Positions 1 to 7,732 of a DNA stretch of 64,000 nt are shown piece by piece; position 1 is the stretch's first letter; each line of letters starts with the position of its first letter. The stretch lies in NCBI RefSeq assembly GCF_019973775.1, contig NZ_AP025032.1:1364001-1428000 (forward strand). The letters are read 5' to 3'. Below the pieces are notes generated by a model, which was not told the origin of the DNA, did no database searches, and was given only the letters and a program-made list of their open reading frames with translations. The translations under genes and the position numbers were made by a program. Origin of the DNA: Aureimonas sp. SA4125. GTDB taxonomy: Bacteria; Pseudomonadota; Alphaproteobacteria; Rhizobiales; Rhizobiaceae.

Positions 1-687
1 GCGGCGATCATCCTGACGCTCGCCTTCACGCAAGGCATGCGCATCCTCGCCGCGCTCGGCTTCGGCCTCGCCGTCTGGCTTCTGGCCGGTGCCGCGACCG
101 ATCTCGCTCTGCGCACCGGCTATCCCCGCGTCCCGGCCCGCATCGCGCTCCGCCGCTTCGTTGGTCTGCCGCGATCGGCCTTCGGCACGGCGCTCGCCCA
201 TGCCGGGCTCGGCCTGACGGTGCTCGGCGTCATCGCCACCTCCGCCTTCCAGACCGAGCTCGTGACGACGATGAAGCCCGGCGACATGCGCGAGGCCGGC
301 GGCTACCAGATCCGCTTCGACGGACTCGCGCCGCGCGAGGGACCGAACTATCGCGAGGAGGTCGGCGGCTTCACTCTGAGCCGCGGCGGCGTCGCGCAGG
401 CGACGATGGAAAGCGCCAAGCGCTTCTATCCCGCGCGGCAGATGCCGACGACCGAGGCCGGCATCCACACGCACTGGCTGAGCCAGACCTATATCGCCCT
501 GGGCGAGACGACGGCGGGCTCCACCGTGGTGCGGATCTGGTACAAGCCGCTGATCACGCTGATCTGGATCGGCGCGGTCGTCATGGCCGTCGGCGGCACG
601 GTGTCGCTCGCCGACCGGCGCTTGCGGGTCGGGGCCCCGGCACGCTCGCGCAAGCGGGCGCGGCAGGCCGGAGCCATACCCGCGTGA
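1..687 (+). CDS. ccmF: Cytochrome c maturation protein CcmF, C-terminal part (cut by window start)
   Basis: The frame is open from base 1 and gives about 228 residues ending at a TGA at 685-687, so the N-terminal two thirds of this normally ~650-residue protein lie outside the window. CcmF is the integral membrane haem lyase subunit that joins haem to apocytochrome c on the periplasmic side. The fragment shows a membrane segment near its start, a periplasmic stretch rich in the usual CcmF C-terminal pattern (including a [17 protein letters not shown] segment), and a last membrane helix followed by a basic cytoplasmic tail. The identification is strengthened by the next gene, ccmH, whose GTG start overlaps the ccmF stop by four bases (GTGA), as in rhizobial cycHJKL operons. 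The first ATG in the frame, at 37, is internal. Confidence 0.88.
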   Translation, partial: AAIILTLAFTQGMRILAALGFGLAVWLLAGAATDLALRTGYPRVPARIALRRFVGLPRSAFGTALAHAGLGLTVLGVIATSAFQTELVTTMKPGDMREAGGYQIRFDGLAPREGPNYREEVGGFTLSRGGVAQATMESAKRFYPARQMPTTEAGIHTHWLSQTYIALGETTAGSTVVRIWYKPLITLIWIGAVVMAVGGTVSLADRRLRVGAPARSRKRARQAGAIPA

Positions 688-1223
688 GCCGGTTCCTCGA
701 AGTCTCGGTCGTGGCCTTCGGCCTCCTGGTCGGGCCGGTCATGCTGGTCGCGCCGGGCGCCTCGGTGCCGGGGCGTGCCGCACCCTTCGTCGACGTCTTC
801 TCCGGCACGGCCGAGGCGGTGCAGCCCGACGAGGTCCTCGCCGATCCGGCGCTGGAAAAGCGCGCCCGCGCATTGTCGGCGGGCCTTCGCTGCCTCGTCT
901 GCCAGAACCAGTCGATCGACGACAGCGACGCCTCGCTCGCCAGGGATCTGCGCGTCCTCGTGCGCGAGCGCCTGGTGGCGGGCGACAGCGATGGCGCGGT
1001 GATCGACTACGTCGTCGCCCGCTATGGCGAGTTCGTTCTTCTGAACCCGCGCCTGTCGACCGGGACGATCGTGCTCTGGACGGCACCCCTCGCCCTCATC
1101 CTCGCCGGCGCCGCCTTCGCCCTCTACGCCGCCCGCCGCCGCAAGCGCGAGCCGGCGAGTGCCGTGCTGACGGCGGAGGAGGAAAGCGCGGTGGAGCGGA
1201 CGCTGGCGGAGCGGGGGCTGTAG
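684..1223 (+). CDS. ccmH: Cytochrome c maturation protein CcmH (CycL)
   Basis: This 179-residue protein is a thiol oxidoreductase that keeps the CXXCH cysteines of apocytochrome c reduced for haem attachment by CcmF. The diagnostic motif [10 protein letters not shown] is present with the redox pair at C70 and C73. An N-terminal hydrophobic signal anchor occupies roughly residues 4-24, and a single C-terminal membrane helix (about 130-150) is followed by a basic cytoplasmic tail. The GTG start at 684 overlaps the ccmF stop codon, which implies translational coupling. It is the last gene of the operon; degP follows on the same strand only after a divergent diguanylate cyclase gene. Confidence 0.92.
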   Translation: MSRFLEVSVVAFGLLVGPVMLVAPGASVPGRAAPFVDVFSGTAEAVQPDEVLADPALEKRARALSAGLRCLVCQNQSIDDSDASLARDLRVLVRERLVAGDSDGAVIDYVVARYGEFVLLNPRLSTGTIVLWTAPLALILAGAAFALYAARRRKREPASAVLTAEEESAVERTLAERGL

Positions 1224-1332
1224 GGCGGCGGAGCGCTGCCGCGCCCCTGCCGCGCTCGCTCGGCAATTCCCCTGAACCCTCATCTTCCCGAACCTCTCAG
1301 GCCGCCGTTACGCCTTGGCGCTGCTTGTCGGC

Positions 1333-3405
1333 CTACGATCCGTGCCCGGAAGTCGTCGATCGCGACAGCGCGCCGCGCGGGAGCGTGACGAGACCCGACT
1401 GAAGCGCAGCGACGACGCGATCGCGTCCGTCGGACTTGGCCTGATAGAGCGCCCCGTCGGTCGCCTTCAGCAGCGCTGCGGCATCGTCATAGCCCGCACC
1501 CGATGACAGGGAGGCGACGCCGATGCTGATCGAGACCACGCCTCGCTCGCTGCCAGCATGCTGAATGTTGAGGTCGCGGACAGCCTGGCAAAGGCTCTCT
1601 CCCAGCCGCGTGGCACCCTCCGAGCCGGTATTGGGAAGAACCGCCGCGAACTCCTCGCCACCGTAGCGGGCAGGCATGTCGCCGGGCCGCCGAAGCATGA
1701 TCCGCAGAACGGCGCTGATCTGCCGGAGGCATTCGTCGCCCTCTGGGTGGCCATAGGTGTCGTTGAATTTCTTGAAATGATCGACATCGATGAGCAGCAG
1801 GCTGAAATCGGACTTGTCGCGAAGACTTCGGCCAAACTCGGACGCCAGTTTTTCATCGAAGACGCGGCGGTTGGCCAGTCCGGTCAGACCGTCCGTCGAC
1901 GCCAGGGCGGCCAGCCGCTGATTGGCCTGCTCCAGCTTGCTCTCCGCCAGCTTGCGCCGGGAGATGTCGCGAATGACGAGAACGATGCCATTGCCCGCTT
2001 CGAGCGGTGTGCCGCCGACCTCTACCCAGAGATAATGGCCGTTGGCATGCTTGATGCGATACTGGATGCCCGAGACGGACTGCCCCGCATCGAGCTTTCG
2101 CATCATTGCGTCGACGATGACGATGTCGTCGGGATGGGCGATCGCCCGCGGGTGCTTGCCTTCCAGCGCCTCCGGTTCAAGGCCGAGGAGGGTGCGGCTG
2201 GCGGGTGAGACGAAGACGCGGAGCCCGTCTACGTCAAGGCAAGTGATGAGGTCGGAGGAGTTCTCGGCCAGCAACCGGTAGCGTGCCTCGCTGGCCGCCA
2301 CGACCTCCTCGGCGCGTTTGCCCGTCGCCAGATCGCCCGCCATCGAATCGAGGGCCTGCCCGAGCGTTCGAAACTCCGGCGCCTGCCACGACTCAATGGT
2401 CGTTCTGGCGTCGAAGTCGCCGGCGCCGATGCGGCCGGCGATCTTTGTCAGCCGATGGATCGGCCGAATCTGCGTCCAGTAGCCGAGCCACCAGGCGCCG
2501 CACAGGACCAATGCCAGGATCGTCAATGCGATCAGCGCGCTGACGATTCCCCTGGAGCGGACCGGCGCGACGATGTCCTCCGTGGCTACCCCGACGACCA
2601 GCATGGCGCCCGCCGTGGCCGCTCCGGCGACGGGCGCAAAGCCGACGACGCTGTCCTGCTTGTCCAACTCCGGGACCTCGGCCTCTCCGCCCTTCGGAGA
2701 GGCTTGGATGGCAGCCATCATGGGATGCATCGTGAAGGACGATCCAAAAGCGATCGTGTTCGGCCAGCGGGCAAGAACCCTGCTGGTCCGCGGCTCCACC
2801 AGCGTCACGGCCCGCCGCCCATCCTCGGAAAACTGCCGTGCCAGGTTCGTGAATCCCCCGAGGTCCATCCCCACGAAAACCGCCCCCGGAACCTTTCCGT
2901 TGACCTTGGGCAGGGCCATCGCGGTGACCACCGTCGGCTTGCGGCTCACTTTGCCGATGTTGAAATTGCCAACCAAGAATTCGGGCGCATCCTTGGCCAT
3001 GATCCGGCGCACAAGGCTGACATCGCCGAACTGCTGACGTTTTCTGAGCATGTTGTGGCAGACGATCGTGCCGTTGGCGTTCATGACGCCCATCGTATGG
3101 AACTGCGGGTTCGCATCGCGCAGGCGCGTGACGAGAGTGTCGCAGAATAGACCGCCCTCGGCTTGGACGCCGGGCACTTGCCTCAGCGCGTCGAGAAGAA
3201 CCCGTGTCTCGTCGAAGACGACGGAAAAGCGTGCGGCGGCCAGTGCGGCCGACTGCCGGACCTCCTCGCGCGCTCGCTCCATCGTTTCGCGAAAATCGAT
3301 GACAATACCGACCCCCATGAAGAGGGCGATTGGCAAAAGGGCGGCCGCCATCATCGCCATAAGCCGCATTCGAATACTGACGTTCTTGAGCAGGCGAAGG
3401 CGCAA
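1333..3405 (-). CDS. Membrane diguanylate cyclase (sensor, HAMP, PAS, GGDEF)
   Basis: A 690-residue protein predicted to make cyclic di-GMP from two GTP. In order it has an N-terminal membrane helix (about 15-36), a ~250-residue periplasmic sensor region of dCache type, a second membrane helix (about 287-308), a HAMP linker, a PAS domain starting near the ASEARYRLLAENSSDLI segment, and a GGDEF domain with the active motif YGGEEF. The sequence RPGD sits five residues before GGEEF, which is the position of the RxxD inhibitory site, so product feedback inhibition is likely. The start at 3405 is a TTG preceded by AAGGA about ten bases upstream; the next in-frame ATG (3369) has no ribosome binding site and would shorten the basic N-terminus. 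There is no EAL domain. The ligand of the periplasmic sensor cannot be read from the sequence. Confidence 0.88.
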   Translation of the reverse strand: MRLRLLKNVSIRMRLMAMMAAALLPIALFMGVGIVIDFRETMERAREEVRQSAALAAARFSVVFDETRVLLDALRQVPGVQAEGGLFCDTLVTRLRDANPQFHTMGVMNANGTIVCHNMLRKRQQFGDVSLVRRIMAKDAPEFLVGNFNIGKVSRKPTVVTAMALPKVNGKVPGAVFVGMDLGGFTNLARQFSEDGRRAVTLVEPRTSRVLARWPNTIAFGSSFTMHPMMAAIQASPKGGEAEVPELDKQDSVVGFAPVAGAATAGAMLVVGVATEDIVAPVRSRGIVSALIALTILALVLCGAWWLGYWTQIRPIHRLTKIAGRIGAGDFDARTTIESWQAPEFRTLGQALDSMAGDLATGKRAEEVVAASEARYRLLAENSSDLITCLDVDGLRVFVSPASRTLLGLEPEALEGKHPRAIAHPDDIVIVDAMMRKLDAGQSVSGIQYRIKHANGHYLWVEVGGTPLEAGNGIVLVIRDISRRKLAESKLEQANQRLAALASTDGLTGLANRRVFDEKLASEFGRSLRDKSDFSLLLIDVDHFKKFNDTYGHPEGDECLRQISAVLRIMLRRPGDMPARYGGEEFAAVLPNTGSEGATRLGESLCQAVRDLNIQHAGSERGVVSISIGVASLSSGAGYDDAAALLKATDGALYQAKSDGRDRVVAALQSGLVTLPRGALSRSTTSGHGS

Positions 3406-4029
3406 CTGTAAGAAATCCTTATGAGCAGGACTTATACTTTACAGGTCAAAGGTAAAGAGAGCCGCATCGGCCAGGAGATTTTCAGGCGTCGGGAGATGCG
3501 TCGACCCGGAGGCCGCCTTCTGCATGTCGCACGCTCCAGTTCTCCGGCTGGGGGCACGGCAGAACGGAGGGGCGGCGATTTTGCCGGAGCCGCATTCCGC
3601 GTCATCCATGCTGCGCGCCGCAGGAGCGCATTCGCAAGCGCCGGGTCGACGGCGGAGGAGGAAGCGCAGACAGCTGATGTCCGGCCGCGCTTTTGCCGGG
3701 CGGAAAGTGTGCTGGCATGGGCGACGTTTGTGGCGAGCGGGCAGCGCGGCCGTGGCTGTCAAAGGCCCCGGTCGGTTTGCCACCCGAATTCTCGACGGGG
3801 ATCGACTCTCCTCGCATGGAGGGAGGAGGACGCTTTCGAAAATCGTCGCTGAACCACCAACATTACCAAGTCTTCACGACGCTGAAGGGGTCCTGTAACC
3901 CGAGACGTCCTATCTCTCCAGGTGAAGCGGGATATGGCGTCGACGATGCCGCCCGCGATATTGTTCACGGCAAGAGCACCGCGGCTGCGGCACTCCTCCC
4001 GAGAATAACCAGGGAAAAGGACGAAATCG
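3406..4029. other. Intergenic region between a divergent cyclase gene and degP
   Basis: About 620 bases lie between the divergent starts of the diguanylate cyclase gene and degP. Several open frames cross it on both strands, but their arginine- and proline-rich composition and lack of recognisable domains suggest they are chance frames in GC-rich DNA. It presumably carries both promoters. I see no tRNA, strong hairpin or repeat. Confidence 0.4.
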
Positions 4030-5583
4030 ATGCCAGACGTAAAGCAGTCTCCCAAGCGTAACCGCATGCTCGTCGCAGCGCTCGCGGCCGGCGTCGCCGG
4101 CTCGGCCTTTGCCGGCGGCGTCATGACCAGCACGACCTCCAGCCACGCCGAACCGGTTCAGGTCACCTCTCCGGTCCAGAGCTTCGGCTTTGCCGACGTC
4201 GTCGAGAGGGTGAGCCCGGCGGTCGTCTCCGTCCGCGTCAAGGAGAAGATGGCCGCCGCAGCGGCCGACCGCGGTGACGACGACCAGGCCAGCCCGTTCG
4301 ACAATCTGCCCGACGATCACCCGCTGAAGCGCTTCTTCGAGTTCGGCAATCCGGGCGGACCAGGGGCCCAGGGCATGCCCGGCCAGCGGGGCGGGCCCCG
4401 CGGCATGCAGCCGCGCCGAGAGAATCGCCAGGCCACCGCACAGGGCTCGGGCTTCTTCATCTCCGATGACGGCTACCTCGTCACCAACAACCATGTCGTC
4501 GACGGCGGCGAGAACTTCACCGTGGTGATGGACGACGGCAAGGAATACGACGCCAAGCTGATCGGCACGGACAAGCGGACCGACCTCGCCGTGCTGAAGG
4601 TCGACGCCAAGAACCAGAAGTTCACCTATGTCGAGTTCGGCGACGACTCCAAGGCCCGCACCGGCGACTGGGTCGTGGCGGTCGGCAACCCCTTCGGCCT
4701 CGGCGGCTCGGTCACCGCCGGCATCATCTCGGCGCGTGGTCGCGACATCGGCGCCGGTCCCTACGACGACTTCCTGCAGATCGACGCGGCGGTGAACCGC
4801 GGCAATTCGGGCGGCCCGGCCTTCAATCTCGAAGGCAAGGTCATCGGCGTCAACACGGCGATCTTCTCGCCGTCGGGCGGCAATGTCGGCATCGCCTTCG
4901 CCATCCCCGCCTCGACCGCCAAGAACGTCGTCCAGTCGCTGCGCGAGAAGGGCAGCGTCCAGCGCGGCTGGCTCGGCGTGCAGATCGCCTCCGTCACCGA
5001 CGACATCTCGGAGGCCGTCGGCCTTGCCAACGAGGACGGCGCCATCGTGACGCTCCCGGAAAACTCGACCCCGGCCTCGGAAGCGGGCATCCAGACGGGT
5101 GACGTCATCACCGCGGTGAACGGCGAGACGATCAAGGGTCCGAAGGAACTGGCCCGCAAGGTCGCCGAGTTCGCGCCGAATACCTCGATCGACGTTACGA
5201 TCTGGCGCGACAATGCCGCGCAGACGATCGCGGTGAAGCTCGGCAACATTGCCAGCCTTGACGAAGCGGCTTCGGCCGACGCGATGTCGAGCGGCTCGCC
5301 CGTCGACCCGTCCTCGCTGTCCGGCTACGGACTGACGCTGACGCCGTCCGATGACGGCAGCGGCCTCGTCGTCACCGAGGTCGATCCGTCCTCGCCGGCG
5401 TCCGAGAAGGGCGTCCAGACCGGCGACATCATCGTCTCGGTCAACGGCAAGGCGGTCAAGTCGCAGGGCGACGTGACGAAGGCACTGTCCGATGCCGACA
5501 AGAGCGGCCGCAAGGCGGCGCTGTTCCAGCTGAAGAACGGCGACCAGAACCGGTTCGTGGCCCTCCCCATCGCCAAGGGCTGA
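4030..5583 (+). CDS. degP: Periplasmic Do-family serine protease DegP/HtrA
   Basis: A 517-residue protease and chaperone that degrades misfolded periplasmic proteins. A signal peptide (basic start, hydrophobic core 13-30) is followed by a trypsin-like domain with the triad H155 (TNNHVVDGG), D185 (RTDLAVLKVD) and S260 (RGNSGGPAFN), then two PDZ domains at roughly 310-395 and 425-510. A Gly/Pro/Arg-rich loop at about 105-135 corresponds to the LA loop region of DegP-like proteins. The ATG at 4030 has AAGGA upstream (in GGGAAAAGGACG). The gene is followed after 117 bases by a response regulator on the same strand; this degP-regulator-kinase-glnE order is, from memory, typical of rhizobia and suggests an envelope-stress function for the two-component pair. 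Confidence 0.95.
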   Translation: MPDVKQSPKRNRMLVAALAAGVAGSAFAGGVMTSTTSSHAEPVQVTSPVQSFGFADVVERVSPAVVSVRVKEKMAAAAADRGDDDQASPFDNLPDDHPLKRFFEFGNPGGPGAQGMPGQRGGPRGMQPRRENRQATAQGSGFFISDDGYLVTNNHVVDGGENFTVVMDDGKEYDAKLIGTDKRTDLAVLKVDAKNQKFTYVEFGDDSKARTGDWVVAVGNPFGLGGSVTAGIISARGRDIGAGPYDDFLQIDAAVNRGNSGGPAFNLEGKVIGVNTAIFSPSGGNVGIAFAIPASTAKNVVQSLREKGSVQRGWLGVQIASVTDDISEAVGLANEDGAIVTLPENSTPASEAGIQTGDVITAVNGETIKGPKELARKVAEFAPNTSIDVTIWRDNAAQTIAVKLGNIASLDEAASADAMSSGSPVDPSSLSGYGLTLTPSDDGSGLVVTEVDPSSPASEKGVQTGDIIVSVNGKAVKSQGDVTKALSDADKSGRKAALFQLKNGDQNRFVALPIAKG

Positions 5584-5700
5584 TGCGTAGGGCCCGGGGG
5601 ATTCTCCCAGGCTCCGCGCGAGGAGGCGGCGGGCCATCGCGGGCCGCCGCCGCTTGCCGTCGCGGCGGTGGGCGACCTGATCAAAAGGGGGCGAAACGTC

Positions 5701-6411
5701 ATGGCACTATCCGCTGAATCCGCTACATCCAGATCCATGCGCATTCTCATCATCGAAGACGATCGCGAGGCGGCCTCCTATCTGGTGAAAGCCCTGAAGG
5801 AGGCGGGACACGTTCCCGACCATGCCGGCGACGGCGCCTCCGGCTTTCACATGGCCGACACGCGCGACTACGACGTGATGGTGGTCGACCGCATGCTGCC
5901 CGAGCGCGATGGCCTGTCGCTCATCTCGGGCCTGCGCGAGAAGGGCAACCAGACGCCGGCGCTGATCCTTTCGGCGCTCGGCCAGGTGGATGACCGCGTC
6001 ACCGGCCTGCGCGCCGGCGGTGACGACTACCTCGCCAAACCCTTCGCCTTTTCCGAGCTCCTCGCCCGCGTCGAGGTCCTTGGCCGGCGTCGCGGCGGAC
6101 GCGACATCGAGACCTCCTACAGGGTCGGCGATCTCGAGCTCGACCGCCTGTCGCACGAGGTGCGACGCGGCGGCAAGCCGATCGTTCTTCAGCCGCGCGA
6201 GTTCCGCCTGCTCGAATACATGATGAAGAATGCCGGCCAGGTGGTGACCCGCACCATGCTTCTGGAAAACGTCTGGGATTACCATTTCGACCCGCAGACG
6301 AACGTCATCGACGTCCACGTCTCGCGCCTGCGCGCCAAGATCGAGCGCGAATTCGGCTCGCCGCTGCTGCATACGGTGCGTGGTGCCGGCTACATCATGC
6401 GGGCGGAATAG
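5701..6411 (+). CDS. OmpR/PhoB-family response regulator
   Basis: A 236-residue DNA-binding response regulator. The receiver domain shows the acidic pair in RILIIEDD, the phosphoacceptor aspartate in VVDRMLPERDG (D63 from this start) and the KPF lysine; the second half is a winged-helix OmpR-type domain ending in VRGAGYIMRAE. The ATG at 5701 is chosen because AAGGGGG lies just upstream; the ATG at 5737 begins closer to the domain but has no ribosome binding site. Its natural partner is almost certainly the histidine kinase at 7732-9168, but the two are separated by a divergent hxlR and SDR pair, which is unusual for such an operon. Confidence 0.93.
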   Translation: MALSAESATSRSMRILIIEDDREAASYLVKALKEAGHVPDHAGDGASGFHMADTRDYDVMVVDRMLPERDGLSLISGLREKGNQTPALILSALGQVDDRVTGLRAGGDDYLAKPFAFSELLARVEVLGRRRGGRDIETSYRVGDLELDRLSHEVRRGGKPIVLQPREFRLLEYMMKNAGQVVTRTMLLENVWDYHFDPQTNVIDVHVSRLRAKIEREFGSPLLHTVRGAGYIMRAE

Positions 6412-6417
6412 CGCCTT

Positions 6418-6789
6418 TCACGTGCCGGGGCGCTGGTCGAAGTTGCGCTGGGCGGCCTGAACGTCTGCCACATGATCGCGCGTCCACTGATAGAGCGCGG
6501 CCATGGGGTCCTTCAGAGAGTGGCCAAGCGGGGTGATGGAGTATTCCACCGCCACCGGCGAGGATGCGATCACCTGCCGCGAGACCAGGCCGTTGCGCTC
6601 GAGCCGCCTCAGCGCCTGCGTGAGCGCCTTCTGCGTCACCCCCTCCAGCCGTCGCCGCAGCATGTTGAACCGCGTCGGCTGGGTGCAGAGCACGGAGAGG
6701 ATCATGATCGACCATTTGTTGGCGATCTCGTCGATGATCGGGCGCGTGGCGCAGGCTTCGGCGAAGACGGGATCGGCAGAATCGCTCAT
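6418..6789 (-). CDS. HxlR-family transcriptional regulator
   Basis: A 123-residue winged-helix regulator of the HxlR/HypR family, which act as dimers and often repress or activate a divergent oxidoreductase gene in response to reactive aldehydes, quinones or oxidants. The HxlR pattern is clear: a cysteine near the N-terminus (C13, in ACATRPIIDEI), then NKWSIMILSVL, RFNMLRRRLEGVTQKALTQA and a LERNGLVSR wing region. The ATG at 6789 is preceded by AGGAGG at a good distance. The gene is convergent with the response regulator, with 6 bases between stops, and divergent from the SDR gene across an intergenic region carrying a 12-bp perfect inverted repeat, which is the expected operator. C13 could be the redox-sensing residue; that is inference from family members. 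Confidence 0.9.
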   Translation of the reverse strand: MSDSADPVFAEACATRPIIDEIANKWSIMILSVLCTQPTRFNMLRRRLEGVTQKALTQALRRLERNGLVSRQVIASSPVAVEYSITPLGHSLKDPMAALYQWTRDHVADVQAAQRNFDQRPGT

Positions 6790-6800
6790 AGCGGTTTCCT

Positions 6801-6850
6801 CCTGTATACCTAGGCGATAGCAAGTGCCTAATTGACCGTAGGTATACAGG
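6801..6850. promoter_or_regulatory. Inverted-repeat operator between hxlR and the SDR gene
   Basis: Bases 6801-6812 (CCTGTATACCTA) and 6839-6850 (TAGGTATACAGG) form a perfect 12-bp inverted repeat with a 26-base spacer. A partial third copy (TATACCTGG) follows at 6852. The arms flank the short divergent promoter region and the left arm touches the hxlR ribosome binding site. Each arm contains GTATAC, itself a palindrome, so each could bind one dimer. The layout fits autoregulation plus control of the SDR gene by the HxlR protein. Confidence 0.75.
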
Positions 6851-6886
6851 ATATACCTGGAAGCTCCACGCAAATGGAGCAAGAGC

Positions 6887-7618
6887 ATGTCGAAAATGAA
6901 CGGAAAGATCGCGGTCGTCGCTGGCGGCGGCAGCGGGATCGGTCTCGCCACCGCCAAGCGGCTCGCGGCCGAGGGCGCAACGGTCATTGTCACAGGGCGA
7001 CGCCAGGCGGAACTGGACAAGGCGGTGGCCGAAATCGGCGGGAGGGCCGAGGCGGTCCGGGGCGACTTGACGGATCCCGCCGATCTCGCCCGGCTGCACG
7101 ACGCGGTCGCGGCGCGGGCCGGCAGGCTGGACATCCTCGTCTTCTCTTCCGGCGTCGCCGAAGTCCTCCCGCTCGCCGATATCACTCCGGCGCACTTCGA
7201 CAAGATCTTCGACATCAACGTCCGCGCCATGGTGTTCACCGTGCAGACACTCGTTCCGCTGATGCGGGAGGGCAGCGCGATCGTTCTGGTCGGCTCGATC
7301 GCTGGTGTGATCGGCACGCCGGGCTACGGTGTCTACAATGCCAGCAAGGCGGCGGTGCGATCCTGGGCGCGGACGTGGACGGCGGAGCTCTCCAGCCGTG
7401 GCATCCGGGTCAACACACTGAGCCCAGGGCCGATCGACACGGCGATGATGGCCGCCGCCTCCGAGGAAATCAGGGCCGGCCTCGCGGCCCAAATTCCGCT
7501 CGGCCGCATGGGGCGGCCGGAGGAGGTCGCCGCCGCGGCCCTGTTTCTCGCCTCGGACGAAAGCAGTTACATCGCCGGTGCGGAATTGTGCATCGATGGC
7601 GGAATGACGCAGGTGTGA
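6887..7618 (+). CDS. SDR-family NAD(P)-dependent oxidoreductase
   Basis: A 243-residue classical short-chain dehydrogenase/reductase. It has the cofactor motif GGGSGIG at 13-19, catalytic S137 (VGSIAG), Y150 and K154 (YGVYNASK), and the usual C-terminal LSPGPIDTAM and CIDGGMTQV segments. The SSG at the position of the common NAG motif is a minor variation. TGRR after the second strand suggests NADPH preference. It is transcribed divergently from the hxlR gene across a palindromic operator, so its expression is probably HxlR-controlled, and a role in detoxifying a carbonyl or quinone compound is likely. The substrate cannot be deduced. Confidence 0.9.
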   Translation: MSKMNGKIAVVAGGGSGIGLATAKRLAAEGATVIVTGRRQAELDKAVAEIGGRAEAVRGDLTDPADLARLHDAVAARAGRLDILVFSSGVAEVLPLADITPAHFDKIFDINVRAMVFTVQTLVPLMREGSAIVLVGSIAGVIGTPGYGVYNASKAAVRSWARTWTAELSSRGIRVNTLSPGPIDTAMMAAASEEIRAGLAAQIPLGRMGRPEEVAAAALFLASDESSYIAGAELCIDGGMTQV

Positions 7619-7663
7619 GACTCGGGCAGGGCCCGGCCTCGTGAAGATGGAAGGGCCCTTGCC

Positions 7664-7732
7664 ATGAACAACTCCCCCCGCGACGCGGGCACCGTGCGGC
7701 TCGCCCCGACAAGGGCGGAGGCGATCGCCTGA
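7664..7732 (+). CDS. Possible 22-residue leader peptide overlapping the kinase start
   Basis: An ATG at 7664 opens a short frame of 22 codons that ends in TGA at 7730-7732, where the A is shared with the ATG of the histidine kinase (TGATG). A purine-rich stretch (GGAAGGG) precedes it. Such an overlap would couple kinase translation to this peptide. It could equally be an accident at the junction where the hxlR/SDR module was inserted. No homology can be claimed. Confidence 0.2.
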   Translation: MNNSPRDAGTVRLAPTRAEAIA

